5,538 nucleotides of DNA, from positions 1-5,538 of the forward strand of contig JARRLC010000254.1 of NCBI GenBank assembly GCA_037387425.1, in the 5' to 3' direction. The stretch is from JARRLC01 sp037387425 (GTDB taxonomy: Bacteria > Pseudomonadota > Alphaproteobacteria > Rhizobiales > Rhodomicrobiaceae). The translations under genes and the position numbers were made by a program. The notes beneath the pieces were generated by a model. The model was not told the origin of the DNA and made no database searches. It saw only the letters and a program-made list of their open reading frames with translations. Each line of letters starts with the position of its first letter. Position 1 is the first letter of the stretch. Of this stretch, positions 1-5,538 are shown one piece after another.

Positions 1-542
1 CATCCAGATTTGCCGTTATATTAGCCGCATTGATTATTGCCGGATGTTCACGCAGCCACCCAAATCAATACGGCCTCAAAGTTCCGCACACCGCCAGTAG
101 CGGACAATTCGGCAACAACGGCGCCAATGCTAACGGATATGGCGAAAACGGTCCCGCTACCCCCGGCTCCATGAAGGAATTCACCTCGCGAATCGGCGAC
201 ACAGTGTATTTCTCCACCGATAGCAGCCGACTCGACTCCAAAACGCAAACCACGCTTTCTGGCCAAGCGCATTGGCTCAACCAATATCCGCAATACGGCA
301 TCACGATCGAAGGCCACGCCGACGAACGCGGCACACGGGAATATAACATCGCACTGGGCGCACGTCGTGCGGCAGCGGTAAAACGGTTCCTCATCACGCG
401 CGGCGTGAGCGCCCGCCGTATCAAAACCATATCTTACGGACGCGAACGTCCAGTGGCTCTGTGCGCCAATATCAAGTGCTGGTCGCGAAACAGACGCGCA
501 GTCACAGTGCTGAACGGATATTCTGCAACCGCCTCATATTAA
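1..542 (+). CDS. pal: Peptidoglycan-associated lipoprotein Pal (5' partial)
   Basis: Outer-membrane lipoprotein of the Tol-Pal complex; its OmpA-like domain binds peptidoglycan and helps constrict the outer membrane at division. The frame is open from base 3 with no start codon in view, so the first few codons lie upstream. The TTG at 30 is inside the signal peptide and is not the start. The visible signal peptide is hydrophobic (FAVILAALIIAGC) and ends in a lipobox I-A-G-C, with the lipidated Cys at bases 45-47. A Gly/Asn-rich linker follows, then the OmpA domain. That domain contains GHADERGTREYN (bases 312-347), whose Asp and Arg are the family's diaminopimelate-binding residues, and ends with NRRAVTVLNG. 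The mature protein is about 165 residues, normal for the family. A Cys-x4-Cys-Trp-Ser motif before NRRA resembles Brucella Omp16 (from memory). The usual F-D-x-D-S motif reads FSTDS here. tolB would be expected just upstream, outside the window. Confidence 0.96.
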   Translation, partial: SRFAVILAALIIAGCSRSHPNQYGLKVPHTASSGQFGNNGANANGYGENGPATPGSMKEFTSRIGDTVYFSTDSSRLDSKTQTTLSGQAHWLNQYPQYGITIEGHADERGTREYNIALGARRAAAVKRFLITRGVSARRIKTISYGRERPVALCANIKCWSRNRRAVTVLNGYSATASY

Positions 543-658
543 AATTCCCCAGAGACGCCATGTAGAGTCGCCCACTGCCTTTAATTTTGCTATGAGGGGT
601 CTCAACGTTCAAAAGTGGCAGCCCTCTGGCGCCACGGCTTTGTTCATGTGAGAACCGT

Positions 659-1810
659 ATGCGAAGGTCATCCATTATTTTGGGCGCGTTTTTCTTAATT
701 GGAGCCGCCCTTCCGTTCACTGCCGCAACTGCCCAGGATTCGTCAAAGGGCGAGGCATCTGCTTCAGCCTCTGCCAACGGGGGCAGCGATGCTGATAAGC
801 GGTTGCAACGCATCGAAGAACAACTTGTCGATCTGAGCGCGCAACTTGGCACCGTGGAGACCATGGCGCAATCCAATGGCGGTGCGTCTGGAGGTCAGTC
901 TGTCGATGACGGAGGTGTCGGCGGCGCCGATTCCGGGCGGCTTGCGCAGCTTGAAGTTGAGGTTCGGGCATTATCAGCGAAAGTGAACGAGATTTTGCAG
1001 CGCATGCAGCAACTCGATGGTCGCGCGTCAGCGAATGTCTCGACTTCCGCGCCGCCTCCACCGCCTGGGGCTTCATCACAGCCGGGTATGGCGCCGTCTT
1101 CTGGCAGCAGCAATTCCAGTGGTGGGTTTGGTTCAACGGATATGGAGCCAGCGCACCCCACGGCGCAATCGGCTTCGCAAGCCAGGGCCAAGCCGCATAA
1201 GAAAAAGAAAAGCGGCGGTCTGTTCTTCGGTCTGTTTGGCGATGATTCCGATGATGAAGAGTCTGACAATCCGGAAGGTTTATCGCCCCGTGGGGATGCT
1301 CCGCAAAGCGCCCGTCCGATGAACAATAGCCGCATGTCGTCAAGCGGCTCAATGTCTACTGGTGGTCGCAGTGGTGGTTCACTGCAAATGCAGGGCTCTC
1401 GGCAGGTGCATGCCTCGCTGTCGCCTGGGGAAGCCAAGAAAGTATACGATTCGGCGTTCATGGCTTTGCAGCAAGGCAACCCAAGACGGGCAGCCGAAGG
1501 CTTTGAGAAGTTCATCCAGAGCAATCCAAACGATCCCATGGCGGGGTCGGCGCATTTCTGGCTGGGCGAGGCCGCTTTTACCAACGGCGAATATCGCAAG
1601 GCGGCTGATAGTTATCTGAAAACCGCGACGGATTTTCCGCAAAGTGAAAAAGCGCCGGAAAGTTTGCTTAAGTTGGGCGTGGCTCTAAAGCGCCTCAATG
1701 AAACCGACGCTGCATGCAGCACTTTCAACGAGCTTGCGCGCCGCTTTCCTGACGCCAAGAGGCTGCTTAACCGTGCGGAAAGAGAAAAACGCCGCGCGAA
1801 TTGCTCATGA
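659..1810 (+). CDS. cpoB: Cell division coordinator CpoB (YbgF), periplasmic TPR protein
   Basis: Periplasmic Tol-Pal-associated protein; in E. coli it binds TolA and coordinates outer-membrane constriction with PBP1B-driven septal peptidoglycan synthesis. Of 383 residues, 1-25 form a Sec signal peptide (RR, hydrophobic core, ATA before Gln26). Two heptad-like stretches at about 45-71 and 92-121 fit the N-terminal trimerising coiled coil. Residues about 124-250 form a Pro/Ser/Gly-rich, probably disordered linker with PPPPPG, a KKKK run at 181-184 and an acidic run at 195-203. About 258-366 hold three TPR-like repeats (GEAKKVYDSAFMAL, HFWLGEAAF, LKLGVAL), matching the YbgF C-terminal domain. 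Cys353 and Cys382 could form a disulfide. ATG 659 is chosen because it gives a complete signal peptide; only a weak GAGA precedes it at 650-653. At 383 residues it is longer than E. coli CpoB (about 263), the excess being the linker. The domain order and position after pal make the call firm. Confidence 0.93.
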   Translation: MRRSSIILGAFFLIGAALPFTAATAQDSSKGEASASASANGGSDADKRLQRIEEQLVDLSAQLGTVETMAQSNGGASGGQSVDDGGVGGADSGRLAQLEVEVRALSAKVNEILQRMQQLDGRASANVSTSAPPPPPGASSQPGMAPSSGSSNSSGGFGSTDMEPAHPTAQSASQARAKPHKKKKSGGLFFGLFGDDSDDEESDNPEGLSPRGDAPQSARPMNNSRMSSSGSMSTGGRSGGSLQMQGSRQVHASLSPGEAKKVYDSAFMALQQGNPRRAAEGFEKFIQSNPNDPMAGSAHFWLGEAAFTNGEYRKAADSYLKTATDFPQSEKAPESLLKLGVALKRLNETDAACSTFNELARRFPDAKRLLNRAEREKRRANCS

Positions 1811-1818
1811 GCTAAGCC

Positions 1819-2904
1819 ATGTCTGCCGCTCGCGACGGCACACCGCGCTCCACTGACGCTAAGGCCAACGCTGATGTATCCAGCCGAACGTGGGACGCGC
1901 TGTTTTCCGGATGGGAGCGCTATGCGCATGTCGCACTGGCGGTATCCGGCGGAGCGGACAGTGTTGCGCTTATGCGTCTCGCCCACGCACAACTCCAAGC
2001 CGCCTGCGAAACCTCTGCCTCAGCCCCATTCCCACAGCTCACCGTGCTGACTGTCAATCACGGACTGCGCAAAGAAGCCGCGACCGAAGCCGAGTGGGTG
2101 CGAGCGGAAGCCGCCCGTTTGGGGTTGCCACATCACACGCTTGATTGGCGTGGGGAAAAGCCAACGACCAGAATCCAGGCGACGGCTCGTCAGGCGCGCT
2201 ATGCCTTGATGGCCGATTTCTGCCACACTCACAATATCGGCGCGCTGGCTGTTGCCCACACGCAAGACGACCAAGCTGAAACGTTCCTCATGCGGTTGGC
2301 GCGCGGCTCAGGCGTCGATGGCTTGGCTGGCATGAGCGTGGTTTCTCAGCGGCACGGCCTTGATATTTTGCGCCCGTTGTTAGGCGTTTCCCGCGCTGAG
2401 TTAGAGGCGTACTTAAGCGAGCGCGGGCAGGGCTGGCTCAACGACCCCAGCAATCAGAACACGCATTACGAGCGCGTCCGTATCCGCCGGGCGCTACGGA
2501 AAGGGCAGACGCTTGGGCTTACGGCTGAAAAGCTGGCGCTTTCCGCCAAGCGGCTGGGTCGCGCGCGCGCGGCGCTGGAGGTTGCGGCCCATGCTTTCCT
2601 CAGCGAAACGCTGTATATCCACGATACAGGCTACGCCGAAATGGCGCTGGAGCCTTTCCAGCAACTGCCAGAAGAGATCGCGCTTCGCGTGTTGTCCCGC
2701 GTGATTTTACTCGTCAGGGGCGGGGAAACAGATGGGGACGGGCAACCCCGAACGCTTCCCCTCATGCGAATGGCGCGTCTGGAAACCTTGTTGGCCGATC
2801 TTCGGGGGGCAGACGCTCGCGGGGGAACAATCGCAGGGGTCGCGGTTTTCGAACTTATGGGCTCTGTGCTGTTCATCCGCGAATATGGCCGCATGGAGGC
2901 TTAG
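1819..2904 (+). CDS. tilS: tRNA(Ile)-lysidine synthase TilS
   Basis: Cytoplasmic ATP-dependent enzyme that attaches lysine to C34 of the CAU-anticodon tRNA-Ile, changing its charging from Met to Ile and its decoding from AUG to AUA. The protein (361 residues) has the PP-loop SGGADS at 43-48 (bases 1945-1962), VNHGLR at 79-84, the TilS signature HTQDDQAET at 147-155 followed by FLMRLARGSGVDGLAGM, RPLL at 185-188, and W-L-N-DPSN at 206-212 followed by R-x-R-I-R. All expected catalytic-domain motifs are present. It is shorter than E. coli TilS (432 residues); residues after about 230 are a small helical region without an evident full-length C-terminal domain. ATG 1819 is the only plausible start before the PP-loop, 8 nt after the cpoB stop. 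There is no good Shine-Dalgarno, which fits translational coupling (inference). The first ~22 residues are polar and unconserved in appearance. Confidence 0.96.
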   Translation: MSAARDGTPRSTDAKANADVSSRTWDALFSGWERYAHVALAVSGGADSVALMRLAHAQLQAACETSASAPFPQLTVLTVNHGLRKEAATEAEWVRAEAARLGLPHHTLDWRGEKPTTRIQATARQARYALMADFCHTHNIGALAVAHTQDDQAETFLMRLARGSGVDGLAGMSVVSQRHGLDILRPLLGVSRAELEAYLSERGQGWLNDPSNQNTHYERVRIRRALRKGQTLGLTAEKLALSAKRLGRARAALEVAAHAFLSETLYIHDTGYAEMALEPFQQLPEEIALRVLSRVILLVRGGETDGDGQPRTLPLMRMARLETLLADLRGADARGGTIAGVAVFELMGSVLFIREYGRMEA

Positions 2905-2922
2905 CGTGAAATGCCTTATAAG

Positions 2923-2943
2923 CATGGCATCCAGCGAGCCATG
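2923..2943 (+). other. Hairpin after tilS (possible transcript end or processing site)
   Basis: A perfect 6-bp inverted repeat, CATGGC (2923-2928) and GCCATG (2938-2943), encloses a 9-nt loop and starts 18 nt after the tilS stop. No T-run follows, so it is not a standard intrinsic terminator. It could stabilise the 3' end of the pal-cpoB-tilS message or be chance. Confidence 0.35.
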
Positions 2944-3064
2944 GTAACTCTATTAGTAAAAATGACGGCTCTAATGTTAAATTCTTCTTTCGCAATCTCC
3001 TGTAAATGGCTGATATGACAATAACGTGAACGTATCGGCAGGTCTTCGCCAATGCGTGTATCAT

Positions 3065-3096
3065 CTTGGCAAACGGGGTTGCGGCTCCTATTTTAG
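3065..3096 (+). promoter_or_regulatory. Candidate heat-shock (sigma-32/RpoH) promoter for ftsH
   Basis: CTTG at 3065-3068, an 18-nt spacer, then CCTATTTTAG at 3087-3096. This fits every specified position of the alphaproteobacterial sigma-32 consensus as I recall it (CTTG-N17/18-CYTATNTNNG). The same bases also give a fair sigma-70 pair, TTGGCA (3066-3071), 17 nt, TATTTT (3089-3094), so both holoenzymes might use it. The start of transcription would fall near 3102, leaving a leader of about 100 nt before ftsH. It is the best promoter-like pair I found between tilS and ftsH. ftsH is a known RpoH target in E. coli and Caulobacter, which supports the reading. No experimental evidence is available here. 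Confidence 0.5.
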
Positions 3097-3148
3097 CTGT
3101 TTGAGACGTATAACACGATTTTAATAGGTCATCAGCGGTGGCTATGCC

Positions 3149-3165
3149 GGTTTCGAGCCGAAGTC
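3149..3165 (+). other. Small hairpin in the ftsH leader
   Basis: GGTTTCG (3149-3155), a 3-nt loop AGC, and CGAAGTC (3159-3165) can form a 7-bp RNA stem including two G-U wobbles. It lies about 28 nt upstream of the ftsH Shine-Dalgarno and does not itself cover it. Its function, if any, is unknown. Confidence 0.25.
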
Positions 3166-3192
3166 CCCGGAATGTATGCAAAGGGCATCTGT

Positions 3193-3198
3193 AGAAGG
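3193..3198 (+). promoter_or_regulatory. Shine-Dalgarno of ftsH
   Basis: AGAAGG ends 5 nt before ATG 3204, giving good complementarity to the 16S rRNA 3' end. It fixes the ftsH start and is clearly stronger than the sites before cpoB and tilS. It lies next to the second copy of a 7-nt direct repeat, AAGGGCA (3181-3187 and 3196-3202). Confidence 0.75.
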
Positions 3199-3203
3199 GC
3201 ACT

Positions 3204-5147
3204 ATGAACCCACATTTTCGTAATTTCGCGGTATGGATCATCATCCTTCTGCTGGTGGTCGCACTCTTCAACTGGGTCGGCAACACCGCCGGACGCCATG
3301 GCCGCCCACAGGAAATCGATTATTCGAAATTCCTGACTGAGGTGGAGAAAAAGAACGTCAAAAGCGTCACCATTTCGGGCAATGTGTTAACGGGCCAGGA
3401 AATCAAAGGCCAGCTTAACGACAGCAGCGATTTTGTTACAATCGCGCCGAATGATCCGCAATTGGTGGAGCGGCTACGCTCACAGAATGTGGATATCAAG
3501 GGTAAGCGCGCTGAAGAAGGCGTACCCTCGCTGGTTAGCGTTTTGATAACGTGGTTCCCCATGCTGCTGTTGATCGCGGTGTGGATCTTCTTCATGCGGC
3601 AGATGTCATCTGGTGGCGGCAGAGCTATGGGTTTCGGCAAGTCGAAAGCCCGGCTTTTGACCGAACGGCAAGGGCGCGTCACGTTTGACGATGTCGCAGG
3701 CGTCGATGAAGCCAAGGACGACCTGCAAGAAGTCGTGGAATTCTTGCGCGATCCGCAAAAGTTCCAGCGCCTAGGCGGACGCATTCCGCGCGGCGCGCTG
3801 CTTGTCGGACCTCCCGGCACTGGTAAAACGCTCTTGGCGCGCGCTATCGCTGGCGAAGCGAATGTGCCGTTCTTCACCATCTCCGGCTCTGACTTTGTGG
3901 AGATGTTCGTGGGCGTGGGCGCTTCGCGTGTGCGTGATATGTTCGAACAAGCCAAGAAGAATGCGCCTTGTATCATCTTCATCGACGAAATCGACGCTGT
4001 GGGCCGTCATCGCGGTGCAGGCCTTGGCGGCGGTAACGACGAACGCGAACAGACGTTGAACCAGTTGCTGGTGGAAATGGACGGCTTCGAAGCCAACGAA
4101 GGCGTGATCCTGGTTGCCGCGACAAACCGTCCGGACGTTCTCGATCCGGCATTGTTGCGCCCTGGCCGTTTTGACCGGCAGATCACAGTGCCTGCGCCTG
4201 ATATCGTCGGCCGCGAAAAAATCCTGAAAGTCCACGTTCGCAAAGTGCCGATCGCTCCGGATATCGACTTGAAAGTCATCGCTCGTGGTACGCCTGGCTT
4301 CTCCGGTGCGGACCTCGCCAACTTGGTGAACGAATCAGCGCTTTTGGCCGCACGTCGCAATAAGCGTATGGTCACGCAAAGCGAGTTCGAAGACGCCAAA
4401 GACAAGGTGATGATGGGCGCCGAGCGCCGCTCCATGGTGATGACCGAGGACGAAAAACGCCTCACCGCTTTCCATGAGGCTGGTCACGCGCTGGTGTCGC
4501 TATTCGTGCCGGGGAACGATCCCCTGCACAAGGTAACCATCATTCCGCGTGGGCGGGCTCTGGGGCTCACCTTTTACCTGCCTGAGCGCGACCATCTGAG
4601 CCGCAAGAAGATGGAGCTGGAAGCTCGTCTGGCTACGGCGTTCGGTGGCCGCATCGCTGAGGAAATCGTATTTGGTCCCGAGAACATCACTAACGGCGCT
4701 TTTGGCGACATTCAGCAGGCCACGAACATCGCGCGTGCCATGGTTATGGACTACGGCATGAGTGAAAAGCTGGGGCCGATCCGTTACCGCGAGAACCAGG
4801 AGGAAGTATTCCTGGGGCACTCGGTCACGCGTTCACAGAATATCTCGCCCAAGACGGCAGAGCTGATCGACAGCGAGGTGTATCGTTTCATTGACGAAGG
4901 CGAGCAAAAAGCCCGTACGATCTTGACCGAACGCCTGGATGATCTCCATGCCATCGCAAATGCGCTTCTTGAGTTTGAAACGCTCTCCGGCCAGGAAGTG
5001 AGGGATTTGCTGGAAGGCAAACAGCCAGTCCGCGAGGAACCCAGCAAGGACGAAGGGCCACGGCCTCAGTCGGCGGTGCCTACCGCAGGCGGACGCCCAC
5101 CGAAAGCGCCCGATCTTGGCGACATGAAGCCAGCGCCTTCGACGTAA
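3204..5147 (+). CDS. ftsH: ATP-dependent inner-membrane zinc metalloprotease FtsH
   Basis: Hexameric AAA+ protease anchored in the inner membrane. It unfolds and degrades damaged membrane proteins and short-lived regulators; in E. coli these include LpxC and sigma-32. The 647-residue length is normal (E. coli 644). Transmembrane segment 1 is at about 8-26, the periplasmic domain at about 27-109, and transmembrane segment 2 at about 110-131. The AAA domain has Walker A GPPGTGKT (202-209), pore motif FVG (235-237), Walker B IIFIDEID (257-264), and arginine fingers R319 and R322 in LLRPGRFDR. The M41 protease domain has zinc motif HEAGH (424-428), with Asp502 in the GDIQQAT motif as the third ligand. 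Residues about 606-647 form a Pro/Lys-rich tail, probably disordered. Every catalytic residue is present. The start is set by a strong Shine-Dalgarno and by the first membrane segment. Its likely promoter lies in the 299-nt gap upstream, and a terminator follows directly. Confidence 0.98.
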   Translation: MNPHFRNFAVWIIILLLVVALFNWVGNTAGRHGRPQEIDYSKFLTEVEKKNVKSVTISGNVLTGQEIKGQLNDSSDFVTIAPNDPQLVERLRSQNVDIKGKRAEEGVPSLVSVLITWFPMLLLIAVWIFFMRQMSSGGGRAMGFGKSKARLLTERQGRVTFDDVAGVDEAKDDLQEVVEFLRDPQKFQRLGGRIPRGALLVGPPGTGKTLLARAIAGEANVPFFTISGSDFVEMFVGVGASRVRDMFEQAKKNAPCIIFIDEIDAVGRHRGAGLGGGNDEREQTLNQLLVEMDGFEANEGVILVAATNRPDVLDPALLRPGRFDRQITVPAPDIVGREKILKVHVRKVPIAPDIDLKVIARGTPGFSGADLANLVNESALLAARRNKRMVTQSEFEDAKDKVMMGAERRSMVMTEDEKRLTAFHEAGHALVSLFVPGNDPLHKVTIIPRGRALGLTFYLPERDHLSRKKMELEARLATAFGGRIAEEIVFGPENITNGAFGDIQQATNIARAMVMDYGMSEKLGPIRYRENQEEVFLGHSVTRSQNISPKTAELIDSEVYRFIDEGEQKARTILTERLDDLHAIANALLEFETLSGQEVRDLLEGKQPVREEPSKDEGPRPQSAVPTAGGRPPKAPDLGDMKPAPST

Positions 5148-5181
5148 AAGGCTCAACGAGCAATACTCGATTTGAAAAAAT

Positions 5182-5210
5182 AACCGCCCCATGAAAGTGG
5201 GGCGGTTTTT
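5182..5210 (+). terminator. Bidirectional intrinsic terminator between ftsH and the convergent gene
   Basis: A 10-bp perfect stem, AACCGCCCCA (5182-5191) with TGGGGCGGTT (5198-5207), closes a 6-nt TGAAAG loop. On the + strand the T-run is TTTTT (5206-5210), 34 nt after the ftsH stop. On the - strand the A-run at 5175-5180 becomes a T-run after the same stem, so it can also end the convergent gene, whose stop is at 5240. Confidence 0.92.
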
Positions 5211-5219
5211 GTATTCCAG

Positions 5220-5237
5220 CGTCCAGTGTTATGGACG
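5220..5237 (-). other. Hairpin just after the stop of the convergent gene
   Basis: CGTCCA (5220-5225) and TGGACG (5232-5237) form a perfect 6-bp stem with a 6-nt loop, starting 2 nt beyond the stop codon of the - strand gene. No T-run follows it in that direction; the main terminator lies about 12 nt further on. It may protect the 3' end or be incidental. Confidence 0.3.
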
Positions 5238-5239
5238 TG

Positions 5240-5538
5240 TTACTTGGCTGGCAGCGCGACCACTTCACCTTCATTCATCATCGGAATGAAAAGCTTGGCG
5301 CCATCTGTGCCGAGGTCGGCGCTTCCAGGCTTTAGTGTTGCGGCCTTCTCCGGTGCTTTGCCAGACGGGCAGCGCCACACGACGCCAGCGATATAATCCG
5401 TAACGATAATCGTATCGCCTGCTTTCACCACGCCGTCGATATTGCCGAAGCTTTCAGCATGCGCCACGGGCGTGATCGTCTTCGTCTTGAGGTTAACGGT
5501 AATAAGACCGCCCGGCGTTTCGGTGGTGAAGTCTTTTT
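5240..5538 (-). CDS. Beta-propeller-like protein, SMP-30/NHL type (C-terminal part only)
   Basis: The frame is open from the window edge to the TAA at 5240-5242, giving 98 visible C-terminal residues; the start is outside the window. GTG at 5465-5467 could serve as a start, but homologous-looking sequence continues upstream of it (GGLITVNLKTKTITPVAHAE), so it is an internal Val. The residues show repeating short beta strands with turns, for example GNIDGVVKAGDTIIVTDY, then SADLGTDGAKLFIPMMNEGE, then VVAL near the end. This pattern resembles the last blades of SMP-30/gluconolactonase-like or NHL-type six-bladed propellers. The match is by pattern memory and the family is not certain. No active-site residue can be assigned from this fragment, and the presence of a signal peptide cannot be judged. 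It converges on ftsH and shares the terminator at 5182-5210. The function is unknown. Confidence 0.72.
   Translation of the reverse strand, partial: KDFTTETPGGLITVNLKTKTITPVAHAESFGNIDGVVKAGDTIIVTDYIAGVVWRCPSGKAPEKAATLKPGSADLGTDGAKLFIPMMNEGEVVALPAK

Noticed and set aside
30..32. TTG as the start codon of pal
   Set aside because: In-frame codons upstream encode the rest of a lipoprotein signal peptide (SRFAVILAA), so this TTG is an internal Leu; the start lies before the window.
717..1599. Long open frames of 211 and 234 codons opposite cpoB
   Set aside because: They are shadows of the GC- and Ser/Gly-rich cpoB coding frame; the products are low-complexity, rich in Arg, His or Pro, with no domain.
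2560..2571. Alternating (CG)6 tract inside tilS, a possible Z-DNA or slippage site
   Set aside because: It encodes ordinary Arg/Ala codons in an intact frame, and is short enough to be expected from Arg/Ala-rich coding sequence.
3024..3033. ACGTGAACGT as a possible operator
   Set aside because: Its arms are only 4 nt, each already self-complementary. It is not repeated elsewhere in the gap and matches no operator I can name.
3101..3127. TTGAGA with TTAATA or TAATAG as a second ftsH promoter
   Set aside because: The spacing is only 14-15 nt, too short for a sigma-70 promoter; the pair at 3065-3096 has a better sequence and spacing.
2873..3286. 137-codon open frame on the - strand covering the tilS-ftsH gap
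   Set aside because: It overlaps the 3' end of tilS and the 5' end of ftsH, which includes the ftsH signal-anchor codons. Its product shows no recognisable domain, and it lies across the likely ftsH promoter and leader.
5465..5467. GTG as the start of the - strand gene
   Set aside because: The frame stays open to the window edge with beta-strand-like sequence before it, and no Shine-Dalgarno is seen. The gene is better read as continuing beyond the window.

Overview
The window carries a housekeeping block in the order pal - cpoB (ybgF) - tilS - ftsH, all on the + strand, followed by a strong intrinsic terminator and the 3' end of a convergent gene on the - strand. This gene order and the protein details suggest an alphaproteobacterium. 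The supporting details are the Cys-x4-Cys-Trp-Ser motif before the NRRAVTVLNG end of Pal, a CpoB with a long Ser/Gly-rich linker and paired C-terminal cysteines, and a TilS without an E. coli-length C-terminal extension. The order and genus cannot be fixed from the sequence alone. No mobile element, CRISPR array, tRNA or rRNA was seen.

Layout: 1-542 is pal, with only the first few codons missing upstream; its lipobox is intact. 543-658 is a short gap with no convincing promoter. 659-1810 is cpoB, a periplasmic protein with a signal peptide, coiled coil, disordered linker and TPR domain. 1819-2904 is tilS, starting 8 nt after cpoB stops, so the two are probably co-transcribed and translationally coupled. 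2905-3203 (299 nt) holds no gene. It contains a hairpin just after tilS, a close match to the alphaproteobacterial sigma-32 (RpoH) promoter consensus, a leader of about 100 nt with a small hairpin, and a clear Shine-Dalgarno for ftsH. 3204-5147 is a complete ftsH with all catalytic residues. 5182-5207 is a bidirectional terminator. 5240-5538 (- strand) is the C-terminal part of a beta-propeller-like protein that runs off the window.

Together the genes serve the cell envelope and core maintenance. Pal and CpoB belong to the Tol-Pal system, which links outer membrane, peptidoglycan and division. TilS makes the lysidine anticodon base needed to read AUA codons. FtsH is the inner-membrane quality-control protease. 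The likely heat-shock promoter suggests ftsH is transcribed separately from the three genes before it.

I looked for an undescribed system and did not find one; this is mostly a conserved, ordinary region. The points most worth a second look are the regulatory gap before ftsH, the charge-patterned linker of CpoB, and the partial beta-propeller gene after ftsH.
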